A stretch of 64,000 bases of DNA. It comes from Pelomyxa schiedti. Lineage: Eukaryota; Evosea; Pelobiontida; Pelomyxidae. The DNA is taken from the NCBI GenBank assembly GCA_020536535.1, contig JAHLWZ010000815.1:53099-117098 (forward strand), in the 5' to 3' direction. The notes below the pieces were generated by a model. That model had not been told where the DNA came from. It worked only from the letters and a program-made list of their open reading frames with translations, and did not search any database. Below, in pieces: positions 42,070-53,881 of this stretch (the first letter of the stretch is position 1; each line of letters begins with the position of its first letter). Made by a program: the position numbers and the translations under genes.

Positions 42070-44101
42070 ATGCAAAACGATGGTACCCAAGACAAGTCCA
42101 CGACGCAGCATACTTCTGCGTTGCCGGCCGCCCCGTGCCCCCCTGCGGCTTCCCCCTCCTCCTCCTCCTCCGCGACCTCCCCGCCCCCACCCTCACCGTT
42201 CAACCTCCGCGGGCCGGCGTGCAGTGGGCGCAAGGTTGGCACCAGCGGCCCCGCCGACGGCGCCCCGCACCGCTCCGCCCCCTCCCCCTCGGCCCCCTCC
42301 TCGGCCGCCATCCCGCCGCAGGTGTACGCCATCGCGCCCGAGTGCAACCTCCACGCGTACCTCCTGGACTTTGAGCGCCGGCTGGACATCGCGGTCTCCC
42401 GGGCCGAGTCGCGGGCCAGCGACTGTGCGCGGGCTCGCGTGGCCGCGGCGCTGGCACTGAGGGGCGCCGGCGGGTCGCCCTCCGCGTCGGGTGCAGCGGC
42501 GCGCTCCGAGTCAGGCATGTACATGTATGGCAACTCTTCCCATTTCTGTTTCACACTGTGTCTGAACTGTGAATTGTGGGTTGTGATTGTGTGGGCAAGG
42601 GGTTCGTTGTGGCAAAAAAAAAAAAATAAAATAAAAAACCACAAAATGCAACTCCTACCACTTGATTGTCTGCTCGCTCTCTTTCTACTCTATTGGGACT
42701 TCTTTCACTCATATACCTTCTGCAGCGAAATCACACCAGTCTATCTTCTCTGTTTTCCCGAATCCCCGTAGTTTTGGTGGGAATAAGCCTGTCAAGCACA
42801 ATGCATTTATACGAGTTACATATTGGTTCTCTGCATCCACGGCAGCTTCTAATACCTCTTCAACTTCAACAGACACACCCACTTGTACAGATAATCAGCA
42901 ACACCTGCAGTTTTTCGCTGATGACAAGCAACTTCCATCACTCAAAGTAATCACGGATCAGCCATCACCACTTGAGTGGACAATTCGCGTAGATACCGTT
43001 CCAGTTGACAATACACCAGCTTCACCCCGGCACACCCTTGGGAATTTGGTCCAGCAAGTGACTCTGCTGTTAGATCAAAGCTTGTTCCCTGTATTTCCTC
43101 CTCGATGAGATTGTCACTCAAATAACTCCCTCCTTATGTCACAAGATGGAAGATGCAATTGAGTGGAGTCACAGGACTGGATCCTTGAAATGTGACAGTG
43201 AGTCTGTTGGGATCACTCGGATGTGCCCAACTGTGGATCTCGAAGGTCACACACCTGCTTCATTTGATTGCCGTCTTGCTGTCCTGCCAAACCACTGCCC
43301 TGAATTGTTCAGGTTTGTGGGTACCTTCACGGACTTATTCCCTAAAACTCACATTCTGAAGACCTGACGAGCACCTTTTGCAGCTCATTCAAAACCGTGG
43401 AGAAAGTAATCTCATTGAGAGCTTTGATGCGCTCTCACAGGCTGATGTCCTGCTGTTTGTTTGGAGATATGTACGAGATCGCGGTCTTATCCCTCCAGGA
43501 GGGGAGAAGCTTGTTGTTTGCCCAGGCCAGGACAAACTAGCAGCAGCGGTCTTTGATACACCACATGAGTTCCCTCTGAGTGAAATGGCAGCTCGAGTAG
43601 CTAGGCACCTTATACCCCATTCTCCAACCCAGTTCACCTTCCGTGTGGAACCCAGTGCGAATCCGGTCACACACACATTCAACTTCACTGTTCAGGTGGA
43701 TGAGGCAAGTGCAAGTGGCCCAGCAGTGTCCGATGAAGACCAGAAATTCTGGTGGAGAAAAGGAGCCGTTGATACATCTGAGATAGACAGAAGAATCGAA
43801 GAAAAGATAGAGGTCATCCAGGAACATTTGAACCGGCGGGAGCTTCTACTGGCATTTTCCCTTGACCCCGTGAGGTTATACCCTCAATTACAATCACTAC
43901 ACCGTTTCTCACAATCCTGCAAGGTTTCTAAACCACCTTGTTGACGCACACACCAGAGACTGCATATCACCCGGTTCCGATCCTGATGCCACAAGAAGAG
44001 CTTCGTACTATACGAAGAACCCCTTGTTATCTCTAGCCATAGACACATACCTCAACCAACAGCAACAACCACACATCCAAATTCCAAGTAATTCTCTCTG
44101 A
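42070..44101 (+). CDS. SMARCD: BAF60/SMARCD SWI/SNF subunit with SWIB domain
   Basis: Six or so exons. A GC-rich first exon encodes a Pro/Ser/Ala-rich start and CNLHAYLLDFERRLDIAVSR. Then FIRVTYWFSAS, SPLEWTIRVDTVP and MEDAIEWSHRTGSLKCDS follow, matching the BAF60 beta-domain (W.LRVEG, VEWHR). The SWIB/MDM2 fold reads FDCRLAVLPNHCPELFR, DALSQADVLLFVWRYVRDRG and LVVCPGQDKLAAAVFDT. The C-terminal part, FTFRVEPSANPVTHTFNFTV then EIDRRIEEKIEVIQEHLNRR and ELLLAFSLDPVR|FLNHLVDAHTRDC, is the conserved coiled coil and tail. The bar marks a 47-nt intron with donor GTTATA. BAF60/Rsc6/Swp73 is a core subunit of SWI/SNF chromatin remodellers. The start at MQNDGTQDK is the first ATG in frame, 111 bp after the preceding stop. 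Confidence 0.88.
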
Positions 44102-44477
44102 TTCAAATAGCACTGCGTTTCCCAAAGACACCAGGTTTTTTTTAAAAAAAATCCAGAATTGTCCTGGGGAGGAATTGACTGAGACCAACGGTAAACAGTT
44201 GTACAGCCACCATCCCTGGTGTAAGTGTCCGGTCTTGGTTCGAGGGGCAATCGGCGTGTGGGACTGATTACCTTTGCAGTTGGTTGCTAAAACCGTGACT
44301 GTCTCGATCTTTTTTCGGGACTGCAGACTGCGGAGTACCGGTGGATTCGGAATTGTGGGATAGGAGAAGTGAGGCCCAGAAGCCATTGACTGAGGAATTG
44401 CCTCCCTTGGGGTAGTGGATTCTCTCAAGGATTGTTCTCGAGACAACGAAGCTCCTACCGAGAAATTCTCAGCCATC
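44033..44477 (-). CDS. Possible small uncharacterised protein
   Basis: An open frame starting MAENFSVGASLSREQSLRES with PHFSYPTIPNPPVLRSL and VTVLATNCKG, after which a GTAATC donor may open an intron. It lies between the convergent BAF60 end and the divergent tetraspanin start. The first about 70 codons look coding; the 3' portion overlaps the end of BAF60 on the other strand and is probably wrong as drawn. No family recognised. Confidence 0.35.
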
Positions 44478-44591
44478 AAAAACAACCGACCAAACATCAA
44501 GATTGGCCCCAAGCCATCAACCAAACAAAAAACAAAGAGGAAAGGAGAAAAAAAAACAAAAACAAAGCAAAAGAACCGTAGAAACGACACG

Positions 44592-45606
44592 ATGCCAAAG
44601 AGCAGCAAAGTCACGGCTTCGCAAATAACCTCGAAGTTCGGAAGGGTGTGTTGGTTTTTACTTTTTTTTTAAAAAAGAAATGACATTTTTTTTCCCTAAG
44701 TTTCGCAATAGGCATTCCTTACTGTGAGGTGGATCACATTCGCTGCCAATGTTCTCTTGATGGTGAGTTGAGAGTAATATATGCAAAAATCGTAATTGAT
44801 AAAATCAAGTTATTGTCAGATACAATTAGATAATAACACTTACCAATATTGTTACTCCTTTACAAGATACTGGGGGTTGCCCTTCTTGGAGTAGGAATAG
44901 CAGTTTTGGCGAGTGATACAGTGGCATCATTGTTGAGCATACCAGGGTTGGATACACTGGCCATTGCCCTAGTAGCCATTGGCCTTCTGGTCGTTATCAT
45001 CGCCATTTTTGGAACCTCTGGCTTACTCTTGCATAATAGGATACTTCTTGTCCTTGTATGCTTCACTTGTTTCTATTCAGCAAAACACTTAAATAGTTTA
45101 GTTCATCGTACTTCTTTCAATTCTGGTTGTATGCCAACTTGGTGTTGGAGTTGCGGCCACAGTTGATGCCGGCCAGCTTCCCACAATGCTAGATATTGCC
45201 TGGTCTAATACCGACGCCATTCAGTTGGCTTCAATTCAGGAAGATGTAAGCTTCTTTTCTTAAAAACGCAATACCAACTCTTTTCAGCTTTCTTGCTGCG
45301 GATTCTACAATTCGACGGATCGCCAGGTAGAGCCCTGCCCAGTTGTTTCAAATGTTACTGTAACAAGAGGCTGCTATAATCCTTTAATGCACAACATTGG
45401 GGTACTTACACCGCACTCATCTGTTAATGCTAAATCCCCAAAACCAGGACGCAATGGATGAGTTGGCAATTTCAGCCATTGTTATCAGTGTCATGGAAGT
45501 GTTTGGAATAATTCTCACAATTGTGCTGGTTGCCCGCATTTCCAAGATTTACAAGCAATACAGGCACCACAAGCTAGAGGAGCAACAGCAAAACGAAGAA
45601 TTGTAG
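44592..45606 (+). CDS. Tetraspanin
   Basis: Six exons. Transmembrane segments: one near the start (AFLTVRWITFAANVLL), a second and third in ILGVALLGVGIAVLASDTVA and ALVAIGLLVVIIAIFGTSGL with further hydrophobic sequence after it, and the last in AISAIVISVMEVFGIILTIV. The large extracellular loop starts GVGVAATVDAGQLPTML and carries the diagnostic LSCCGFYNSTD (CCG motif), a PCP and a GCYNPLMHN cysteine, so at least four loop cysteines. The tail is short, basic and Gln/Glu-rich (KIYKQYRHHKLEEQQQNEEL). Tetraspanins organise membrane microdomains at the surface and in endosomes. Size and topology fit the family; the partner proteins are unknown. Confidence 0.85.
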
Positions 45607-45780
45607 AACAATATACACCCCAACTGTGTTGTTACCTCAGCAATAAACAAAAACCAAACCCCAACAACAAACAAAATTTTTTCTTATTCTCTATGTTGTT
45701 TTTTTCCCGCTGTGTTTGTGGTGGATGTTGTTCTCTTTTCCAAGGTTAGAGTAAAAATCGGCTAGTGGTAGACATACATT

Positions 45781-48700
45781 TTAAACAAGCCTTAAAATAT
45801 TGGCACATGCAGCCTTGAAAGAAGGCAGAGTAGCAGCCCTGGAGAAATTGAGCACAACAGTGGATGTTCCATTGGACCGCATGAACTGTGCATTACTGGC
45901 TGTTTTAATATTAGCGAGGGTGGATGAATTAGTGGGTGCGTACGGTTCTGGGATAGAAGCAGCAAAACTTTTATGGTGGCTCCTTCTAGTTGCTGATTTT
46001 TGGACTGTAGACAATCGTGTAAGAATGGAAGTAATCCATTGGCAAGGAACAGAGGCGGAGCATCGGCTGTGATAAGAGATGAGTTAAGTAGGCGAAATAT
46101 ATTCTTTGAGGATAATCGTGGAACCTTCTCTACAAGTTAATACAATTTTATTGAGAAGTGTGACTGGTATGGTATTTTCTTCCAAAGATATGGGAGCAAG
46201 CTGTGAAATAAGGGGTTTCAGAGCTCCCTGTTGATCCAGTAATGCTCTACCTTGTGCTGAGTTGCGTAGGTAAAAAAAGGTGAACCAGTGTAATAGAAGC
46301 AAAAAAAAAAAACCTGAAGATAGAAAAAGTGACAGTATCATTGAAACTTCTGTGAGTGCAGGTAAATCGAGACTAGGGCTGGGAAAGGATGGATTTAGAG
46401 ACTTTTAACCAAGGAAACAACCACCTTTCCAGTAGTTTTCCAAGCTTAGCAAGGTTCTTTCCTTGTCTCAGAAGGGCTATTACTGCTTCTTTGAAATGTG
46501 GTTGTATGGCACCAGTGGCCATTCCACTTAGAAGTTTCAAGGCAGAGAGCGAGCACACGGGCGTTGCGGACTTTGGTGAAAGAGGTTCTGTGATAATGGA
46601 GTCGGGTAGAAGATTTCTTAAGATGACATCTGGGGCAATGGGAAGTTGCAGGCGACGTCCTGTGAAGTCTTTTAAACCAATAAAACAAGGCAAGAAAGTA
46701 ACCACAGGAAGCAATATAGTACAGAGCATCAAAGGAAGCACTTTTCACTTTTTCACTTTTAGTTAAGTAGCTATGAAGCAAAGGAAAAGTCCTCCCAAAC
46801 TCAGAATCGAGTTTTTCTTTTATGCAGATGTCAGCCACACCAAGAAAGTTATTTTACCGTGTGTGTGAAGTCGAGAAATAACTATAGTGGCAGAAACAAG
46901 CAAACTGTCAGTGATGGGTGAGGTAGACACAGTGTCAATGACTTTATTCAGAATCCCAACAGAGTATAAACGTTCGGTTTTTTCTCCTTTTTGGAATTTT
47001 AGGAGGATTGATTGAAGGAAACTATGTGATCACTTGGGAAGGAGCTGAGCATGCTGGCAACTGCTAAGAAAGTGTGTTTCAGAATCTTTTTATTGGGGCT
47101 TCTCAATAATCCACATATTGAAACTATCCATTCGGCGTGGTTCAATTGCATGACAGTTTTTGCTGTCAAATATATTAGGTAAGAAGCTGAATGTATTGTA
47201 TGTACGGCTTTTAAGTAAGTGCGCTGCAGCCTTGCATGCGCGATCCACAAGCAATTCGGATTTATCAGTGAGTGTTTGTTTCACTATGAATGGGAATTGG
47301 CATGATAAGATGATTTCTCTTGCCGTGTCTTTTTCACATGTAAGCATGCACCTTATGAGAATTTTTAAACAGTGCCTTCTTGGCTAAGATATGCAAGGGA
47401 TAAAAATGCTGCCCCCATTGTAGAGGGATCTTGTCTGATCATAATCTTGCATAACATTGTTACAGCTGCTTTAGATTCAATAAACATCTGTTGCACTTTA
47501 CCTAAAAGGAGGTAAATCGCCGGGTGTAAAATCTAGAATAATAACTAGTTTTGAGTAAAATTGCACAAACTGCCACAGCTTTGCCTTGAAGGAGTGGATT
47601 TAAGGAGTGAAGAAGTTGCATCAATTTAGCTATGCAGATTGGAGTAGAAATTTTTTCCATGTAGGAAGCTGTAGAAAGCTGTTAAATCTAGATAGACTGA
47701 TAACTGTAAGATACCATTCTTGAGAAGAAGTGTTGTTAGTTGCAGTGACTGTGTAACAATTGATTCATTGTGGTGTGAAAACAGTAGTACGAGGTTCGTT
47801 ATGCCTTCACACTCCAGTAGTTTATCCAATCCTTCTTCTGCGAGAAAAAAAAAAAAAATGGAGTTACTCTCAGTAAAGCTGGAGGTCTGGGTTACTAAAA
47901 GTAACTATCTTTGACAGAGTTTGAAGACAGCTTTCTACAACCCGCTCATTCTCAGAGAGCAGACATGTGAGTATAGGAGGAATAATTCCTTCTTCAATAA
48001 ATTCAGATATCGAGTCATCTTAAAGTACATTTATTGGTAACTTCTACAGGAAAAAAACTCACGAGTTTGAAGGTATGTCTTGATGATACTAAAGGCCTTT
48101 ATTGCTTCGTCACTTGATTGGAGTAGAGCACATAACTTTTCCACCAAAATTTGCAATTTTTTCGTTTTTGCTGTGAAGAGGTATTATTTATTCCGTTCTG
48201 CTAGGTTACAAAACATAAAGAAAAAATAAGCGGTCAGCATACAATCTGCTGTGGAATCAACAATTGTTGTAAGGTCCGATATAGTCTGGGAAGAGTTACC
48301 AGAAAGGGAAAAAGGAGAGATGAGGACTTACGGCCTCGTCAAGCATTCCCACAATTTGAGAAAAAGAAGGTCGTAGGATGGGGTCACTAGCACAGCAAAT
48401 GGGAATCAGTCTGGTAAAGGCAACTGGTGTATGAGTGAAAATGAGGGAAAGAGGTTTATTCTCATGTGGTGCCGGCTTTGTATGTGGCCAACCACATTCA
48501 AACATTTCCCAGAGTAGTATCCCGTAACTATACGTATCAGCCTTTAGGGTTTTCAGTTGGAAAAATCTGAGGAGCTAAAATCATTGTACTTGGAAGGTGA
48601 TGGTTTTCTTTGTGAATATTTCAGGAGCAGAGTATTCTGGAGAGAAAAATTTGCTTTGGTCAATATTCTCTATCTTTAGTTTCGCGAAGCCATAATCTCT

Positions 48701-51694
48701 AATTTGAGGGATGAACCCGCCATCAAGCTTGGATGATTAGGTTTTTCTCGGTTAGAAAATATTAAAAAAATAGATATACCAGAATATCTGGAGACTTTAG
48801 AGACCCGTGAAGTGTGTTAGTGGAGTGGATATAGCACATTCCAGAAGCAATGCCCTTTGCAATTTTCACTCGTGTCATGATTTCCTCCTGGAAACCCTCA
48901 TTCATTATTGGCATCTTAAAGATACACATATACATTGCAATTTGGGTTCCGGACATAACTGTATAAACTCTGTCCTTCAATATACATCTGCATGAAGCAG
49001 ATGATTTCTTCAACACAGAACCCTGAAAGGGGGACAATATTTTCATTTTGTAACTTCCTGTGTAAAATCAATTAGTTGTAGTAAGTAAACAAAGACTTAC
49101 AATAATCGAAGAGCTTCAGTCTCAAAGTCATTAATGAAAATAGAATTGAACCTCTGTGGGTGAACTTTCTTTATGGAAACATTTTCCTTTCTACAGAGGC
49201 CACGGTACGTAACCCCCATAGCGCCTTCTCCGAGTTTTGATTTCACCAGAAGCTCAGCTCTCGAGACTCGTTTAGAATTGGCCATAGCTGTAGTCACTGG
49301 TGGGGGTTGATACTGTCGAAGTTGTTGTGTCTGGGCTGGTGATGGAGGATTTGTTGGTGGAAGGCCACCGACAGAAACAAAACTGGCCAGTCCACTAAGG
49401 GAAGCTTCTAGATCAGCAAGAGCCTCTGTATTTGCATCTGTCTGATGTGGGATAGTCAGAAAGTGAGTTTGTGCGTACTGGGGAGTGTCTTTGCAACAAA
49501 CAATGATTCCAATGTCTGATCAAGCTCGGCAATAGATATATCTGAAGCCATAATTAATTAAGAAAACTGTAAGACGAGAAACCTGGATGAGATCCAACAT
49601 TTGTATTCAAAGTGATGCTTGGCTGATCGAGTGATAGTACATTTGGTTGGAAAAGTGTTGACTGTGAGGTTTGTGTAGGATTCTGTGGATTGACAGGCTC
49701 TGGGGTTGTCGGTTGTGTGTGAAGTAGTGGCTGTGGTTGCGGTTGCGGTTGGGGTTGAGGTTGCGTCTGCGTTTGCGTTTGCGTTTGTGTTTGTGTTTGC
49801 GGCTGCGGCTGTGGCTGTGGGGGAGGTGCCGCTTGCAGTTGCACCAGTGGTTGAATTTGTTGTTCCGGCGGCGGTTGTTGTGCAGGTTTGTCTGGAATTG
49901 GTTCTTCTTTAACTTGAAGCTGCACTAGAGGAGGGTGGCTTTGAGGCGCAGGTGCAGGGCCATTGGTATGTGAGGGATCAGTTGGAAGTTCAGTTGCTGG
50001 GGAAGTGGCTGTGTTTTTATAATCCATAAGTTCCTTGAGTGCGGAGTCCAGTTCATCAATGGTTGTAAAGGATGGCTCTGAACATGTTTTAATGAAGTTG
50101 TGGACAGCAAAGAAAACATCTTACCTCTAGAATTGAGAAATGGGTTTACCCGGAGGGAAACTGGAGGCTTGTTTGTATCTCTAGCTGCCGGAATAATTTT
50201 AGTCATTATAATTACAGGACAGATACTTGGACTAGGCGATTTTGTAACAAGTAATGTTTCCAGAGCCGAATCCAGATCATCCACCGTTGGATCTGTTTTG
50301 ATAGTACCACCTATAACTAAAAGTTAAGCAATATCACATTTTGCAAAGCAGCACTACCAATAGGTGACTTCTTGGAATAAGTAGATACTGGTCTTGTAGG
50401 AGGAACGGATTTACCTTTTGGTGGAGGAATAGCTGGTGAACTGGAACTGAGTCGCGGTGCTTCTGAAGCTGCTGGTGAGGGGGGAGGAATGATACTATCA
50501 CTAGATTTGGTCTCTGACAGTTTTGGCTCATTTTTTATCTCGGGTGATTTTGGGGCTGGATTTGGTTTTTTGTCCCCGATTTACTACATTGGAAACAAAG
50601 AAAAGTAAAATACCAGGAGAAATGTTTCCTTCAGAAGTAGTGTTGGTTGGACTGGGTGATGGTTGTGGTATAACTGGAGTAGATGAACGCAGCGGATCTA
50701 GAGGAAAAGAATTACCAGGGTACAGCATGTATTAGATGTACCTACCTCTGTCTTCAGCTAGTAAGGAGTCCAGTGCATCATCTAAGTCATCTCGTTCTTG
50801 TGGTCGAACTAATGGAAATTATTCATGAAAAAAAAGACGGGAAATAACCATAGGTAGGGGGTGTCTTGATGATAAAGGATGAGGTGGGTCGTGTGGGTTT
50901 TGATGCTGTTCTTCTATGTAATACAGTTCGCCCGAGGGTAGTTGAGGAACTTGTAAGCTTGGCTTGGCAGAGTTTGGCTTGAGAGCCCTCTTCTTGGAGG
51001 TGTGGGGTGTGAGTTTCTGGAATTTGTGGAGATTTTGAGGATTCATCATTTGGAGGCTCTGGGTCTCTTAGTTGAGAATCAGGGGGTGGTGTTTGAATTT
51101 CAGGGCTGGGTGTCTGGGTTATGGGGGGTTGTCCATCACCCGTGATAGGAGGGGGTGCTTGTGGTTCAGGCGTGGAGGAGGGGTTTACAATCGGTGTCCC
51201 CATAAAGAGGCCATCTTTCGGTTCAATAAGAAAAAATAAGAAAGAAGGAAGTCTTACATACCAACTTTTGGTGGAGGTATCGCAAGGAGGCTCTCAATTG
51301 CGGAGTCCAGTTCATCCATAATTGGCAAATTGTACTCTGAACTTTTTATGAGAACATAAAGTAAGTGCAGTGGAATCCTAACCAGGAGGCATTGGAGGTG
51401 GCTGTTCAATGGCAAGTAAAGAAGATAATGCCAGGTCCAGTTCATCCACCAGAGGTGTAGGTTCACTCTTCTTTGGTGGATGTGGTTCTGTGTGGTAATA
51501 GTGTATTTAGTGGTAAAGTCAATCTCAAAAGACTGAAAAAAACCTGTGGGTGGAGGCTGGTCTTTTTTTTTTTTTTTTTGTTTGTGTGTGTGTATTTTCG
51601 CCGTAAGCAATTAACATTAATTACTGTTAACGAAAGAATGGGACAAACCATCAAGTGCTTCCATCGAAGCAAGAAGCGCACTCAACTCGTCCAT
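45781..51694 (-). CDS. LD-motif array - pseudokinase - helical-repeat protein
   Basis: Starts MDELSALLASMEALDG. At least eight LD-like helices follow, most on their own exon: VDELDLALSSLLA (about 51430), MDELDSAIESLLA (about 51310), DDLDDALDSLLA (about 50780), VDDLDSALETLLV (about 50270), IDELDSALKELMD (about 50050), IAELDQTLESLFA (about 49530) and LADLEASLSGLAS (about 49400). They fit the paxillin LDxxLxxL pattern and are separated by Pro/Gln/Thr-rich linkers. A kinase fold begins near 49240: LGEGAMGVTYRG, VSIKK and FETEALRLL are intact. The catalytic loop reads LHGSLKSPDIL, so the HRD Asp is Ser and the following Asn is Asp. DFG is DYG; YSAPEIF and SYGILLWEMF are kept. The C-terminal ~2.4 kb (45781-48240) encodes ARM/HEAT-like helices (KTKKLQILVEKLCALLQS, ALKPLISQLAPISLEEN). 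Probably a catalytically weak or dead scaffold at adhesion or cytoskeletal sites; no family member of this design is known to me. Confidence 0.75.
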
Positions 51695-52053
51695 GTTCAC
51701 CCTCGACTGCAACGCCACGACAGTGACAACAACAATCAAAAAGGAACAAACTTTTGTTTGTGCTCGTATGTCTGGGCTTTTTTTTTTTTACCCGTAGCCC
51801 GTGTGTTGTCACAACTTTTGAGTGGTTGTTCGCACGCGAAGGGCGATAAAAAATTCACAAAAGGAAAGAAATCAAAGGTGCACCAGATCTTGGTGGGATC
51901 TGACCTCTTCTTCTCCTACACCCAATCTACACAACAGATTCCCTTCAGTTCACTGGCCGAACGACCGCATCACTACGTGATTGAAACATTGGCAGGTTGT
52001 TTCTGTTTGAATAAGGAGGGTTGTGTCAACTGGAAGGCAGATTTAGATCATTA

Positions 52054-52254
52054 TCAGGGTGGTGTATTAATGCTAAATGGTACCAGTAACACATGTATAG
52101 GAACCATGAGAAGACAAAAAAAACAAGACACCACTCTAACTTTGTTGTTGGATCCACTGTCTTGGCTTAGAATGTATTTCCAGGCCTCAACAAAAAGTTC
52201 ATCAAGTTGTTCCTTGCTTAAGTGAAGAGCTTGGGCATCAAAGACTGCAGTCAT
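52054..52254 (-). CDS. Weak ORF, possible exon or gene relic
   Basis: MTAVFDAQALHLSKEQLDEL followed by FVEAWKYILSQDSGSN reads like an amphipathic helix with an LD-like LDEL. It then runs into hydrophobic non-coding-looking sequence. It may be a first exon or a relic; no partner exon is clear. Confidence 0.25.
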   Translation of the reverse strand: MTAVFDAQALHLSKEQLDELFVEAWKYILSQDSGSNNKVRVVSCFFCLLMVPIHVLLVPFSINTPP

Positions 52255-52784
52255 GGGATGATGGCCTGGTCTGCCTGTGCTAAACCAGATCTGAGATTAC
52301 TCAAACAATCAAGTTGCAAATAATGCAAACCATCTCTTATCTCCCACAATCAATCACAAGAAGTGTTTTTCACATCGTTTTTCCCCTGTAATGAGAGGCA
52401 ACTCATTTTGGAGTTATTTCCACTACAATCTCCTGTCCCCAGAAGATGGAAAAAATTCCAAAAATAAAAGAAACTATTTTTAGTTTGTGTCATTCCCAGC
52501 ATCATCATCATGATGTGGCACCATTTACTGTGTCATACACATGCCACATTGATCACATAAACATAAGGCTTATCTCAAAACACAACTACAGCAACTCACT
52601 CATACAGTCTTGGCAAAGCAACACATGGCCATCTCATATGAAACACCATGAGAGCAATGCATTCATGCCTGGTGTCCCAATGTATTCCAGTGGTATTATT
52701 GTTCTCTCTTCCTCTTTTAACTAACTAGAGAGTAGATCATCCACAACACCCAATGAGCTTGCTACTAGAAAGGCTATTGGCATA

Positions 52785-52994
52785 ATAGGTAATTATAAAA
52801 GAGAGCGGTGACCTTGAAGGTATCTGGAGTTGGCACTGCAAATATAAGAGTCTATATATTGTGCTGCTTTCGGAAAGACATGGTGATACTGGAGATCCAC
52901 CATGTCCGAAAGCAGCACAATATATAGACTCTTATATTTGCAGTGCCAACTCCAGATACCTTCAAGGTCACTGCTCTCTTTTTAATTACCTATT
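52785..52994. repeat. Long inverted repeat, ~100-bp arms, ~10-nt loop
   Basis: The arms (52785-52886 and 52896-52994) are near-perfect reverse complements from AATAGGTAATT to the loop near GATACTGGAGAT. The main difference is an extra AAAG in the left arm after CTTTCGG; a few single mismatches occur near the outer ends. Either strand would fold into a hairpin of about 100 bp. Confidence 0.95.
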
Positions 52995-53310
52995 TACCTT
53001 ACACTAGTTCAAAAAAGTTCTTATCTCTTTTGAGGGTGCACTGAAATTTGTTGGACTCATCGCTGATATTTACAAGCCCCACTGGATGAGAGTGTTTTTT
53101 ATTTCCGTAGAATTAAAAACCTGATTTTCTTTTGTGCCCCCATGCCCTTCCTTACACCACAGTCACTTCACTACTTACCAGCATACATTCTCTTGTTGTC
53201 TGGCTTTGTACGAATTCGTTGTGTCAGCTGAGCAGGTGCTCACCTCTTTTTCAACCCTTACAGTTGTTGCAGCTTGCACATTCTGCAAATATCATCAATA
53301 GGGGATAAAA

Positions 53311-53813
53311 ATGGTGAGGTCTATTGTTTTATCAGATCCACAAAGTTCAAAGCCGATTTGTGGTTCTCAGTTTTCTCAACTCAACCTCTGTTCAGTGCCT
53401 GAAAGTGATTCTTCAACTCCTGGCAACATTCCCAAACCCACAGCACCAGAATCTTTGGAGCCCAGGTGTACACCTCAGAGTTATGACACAATGCCCATAC
53501 TGTGGCCATTTCCACAAGTGATCATATCTCGTTGGTGCTACCGGGACAATTTCACACTTAACTCCGAGTTATGGGTCGTGAACGTTTGTAACCAAAAAAT
53601 GTTTTGGGTGCTGTTTGTGTCATTTGTGAACACTTTATTTTGAGGTTTGTGTTGTGTTTTCCTTGTTTGTGGACACAAACAGTAGTCTTGAAAACTACAG
53701 TTTATGTGGTTTTGAGTGCCAAACAGGGTAAGCTGTGGAGTGCCAGTGCTCCCAGCAAGACATCGTTACGGAACAATGAAGAGCCACCACATGGCAATAG
53801 TGACGAGCTTTAG
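53311..53813 (+). CDS. Doubtful plus-strand ORF cluster
   Basis: Overlapping short frames (MVRSIVLSDPQSSKPICGSQ and, in another frame, VMTQCPYCGHF; later KLWSASAPSKTSLRNNEEPP to 53813) could be exons of one gene. I cannot join them convincingly and recognise no domain. They may be decayed transposon flank. Confidence 0.2.
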
Positions 53814-53881
53814 ATTCTATTCCATTCAGCCAGCAGTACATACATCTGTGTCCCCAAGAGAGCAACTTCAGTCAGTTCCTT

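Larger units (their letters stand above)
51695..53300. other. Gene-poor stretch with hairpin element
   Basis: Upstream of the LD/pseudokinase gene. It contains one weak minus ORF (52054-52254) and the large hairpin (52785-52994). I see no convincing conserved gene. Together with the neighbouring transposase gene it looks like a repeat-accumulating interval. Confidence 0.5.

Noticed and set aside
46084-48240. HGT or separate gene for the ARM-like region
   Set aside because: Exons continue in the same strand and phase pattern from the kinase without a stop or promoter-like gap, so it is kept as the tail of one gene.
49706-49928. Plus ORFs rich in Val/Ala or Arg/Leu
   Set aside because: Antisense of the Gln/Pro/Thr linker between LD motifs in the minus-strand gene.
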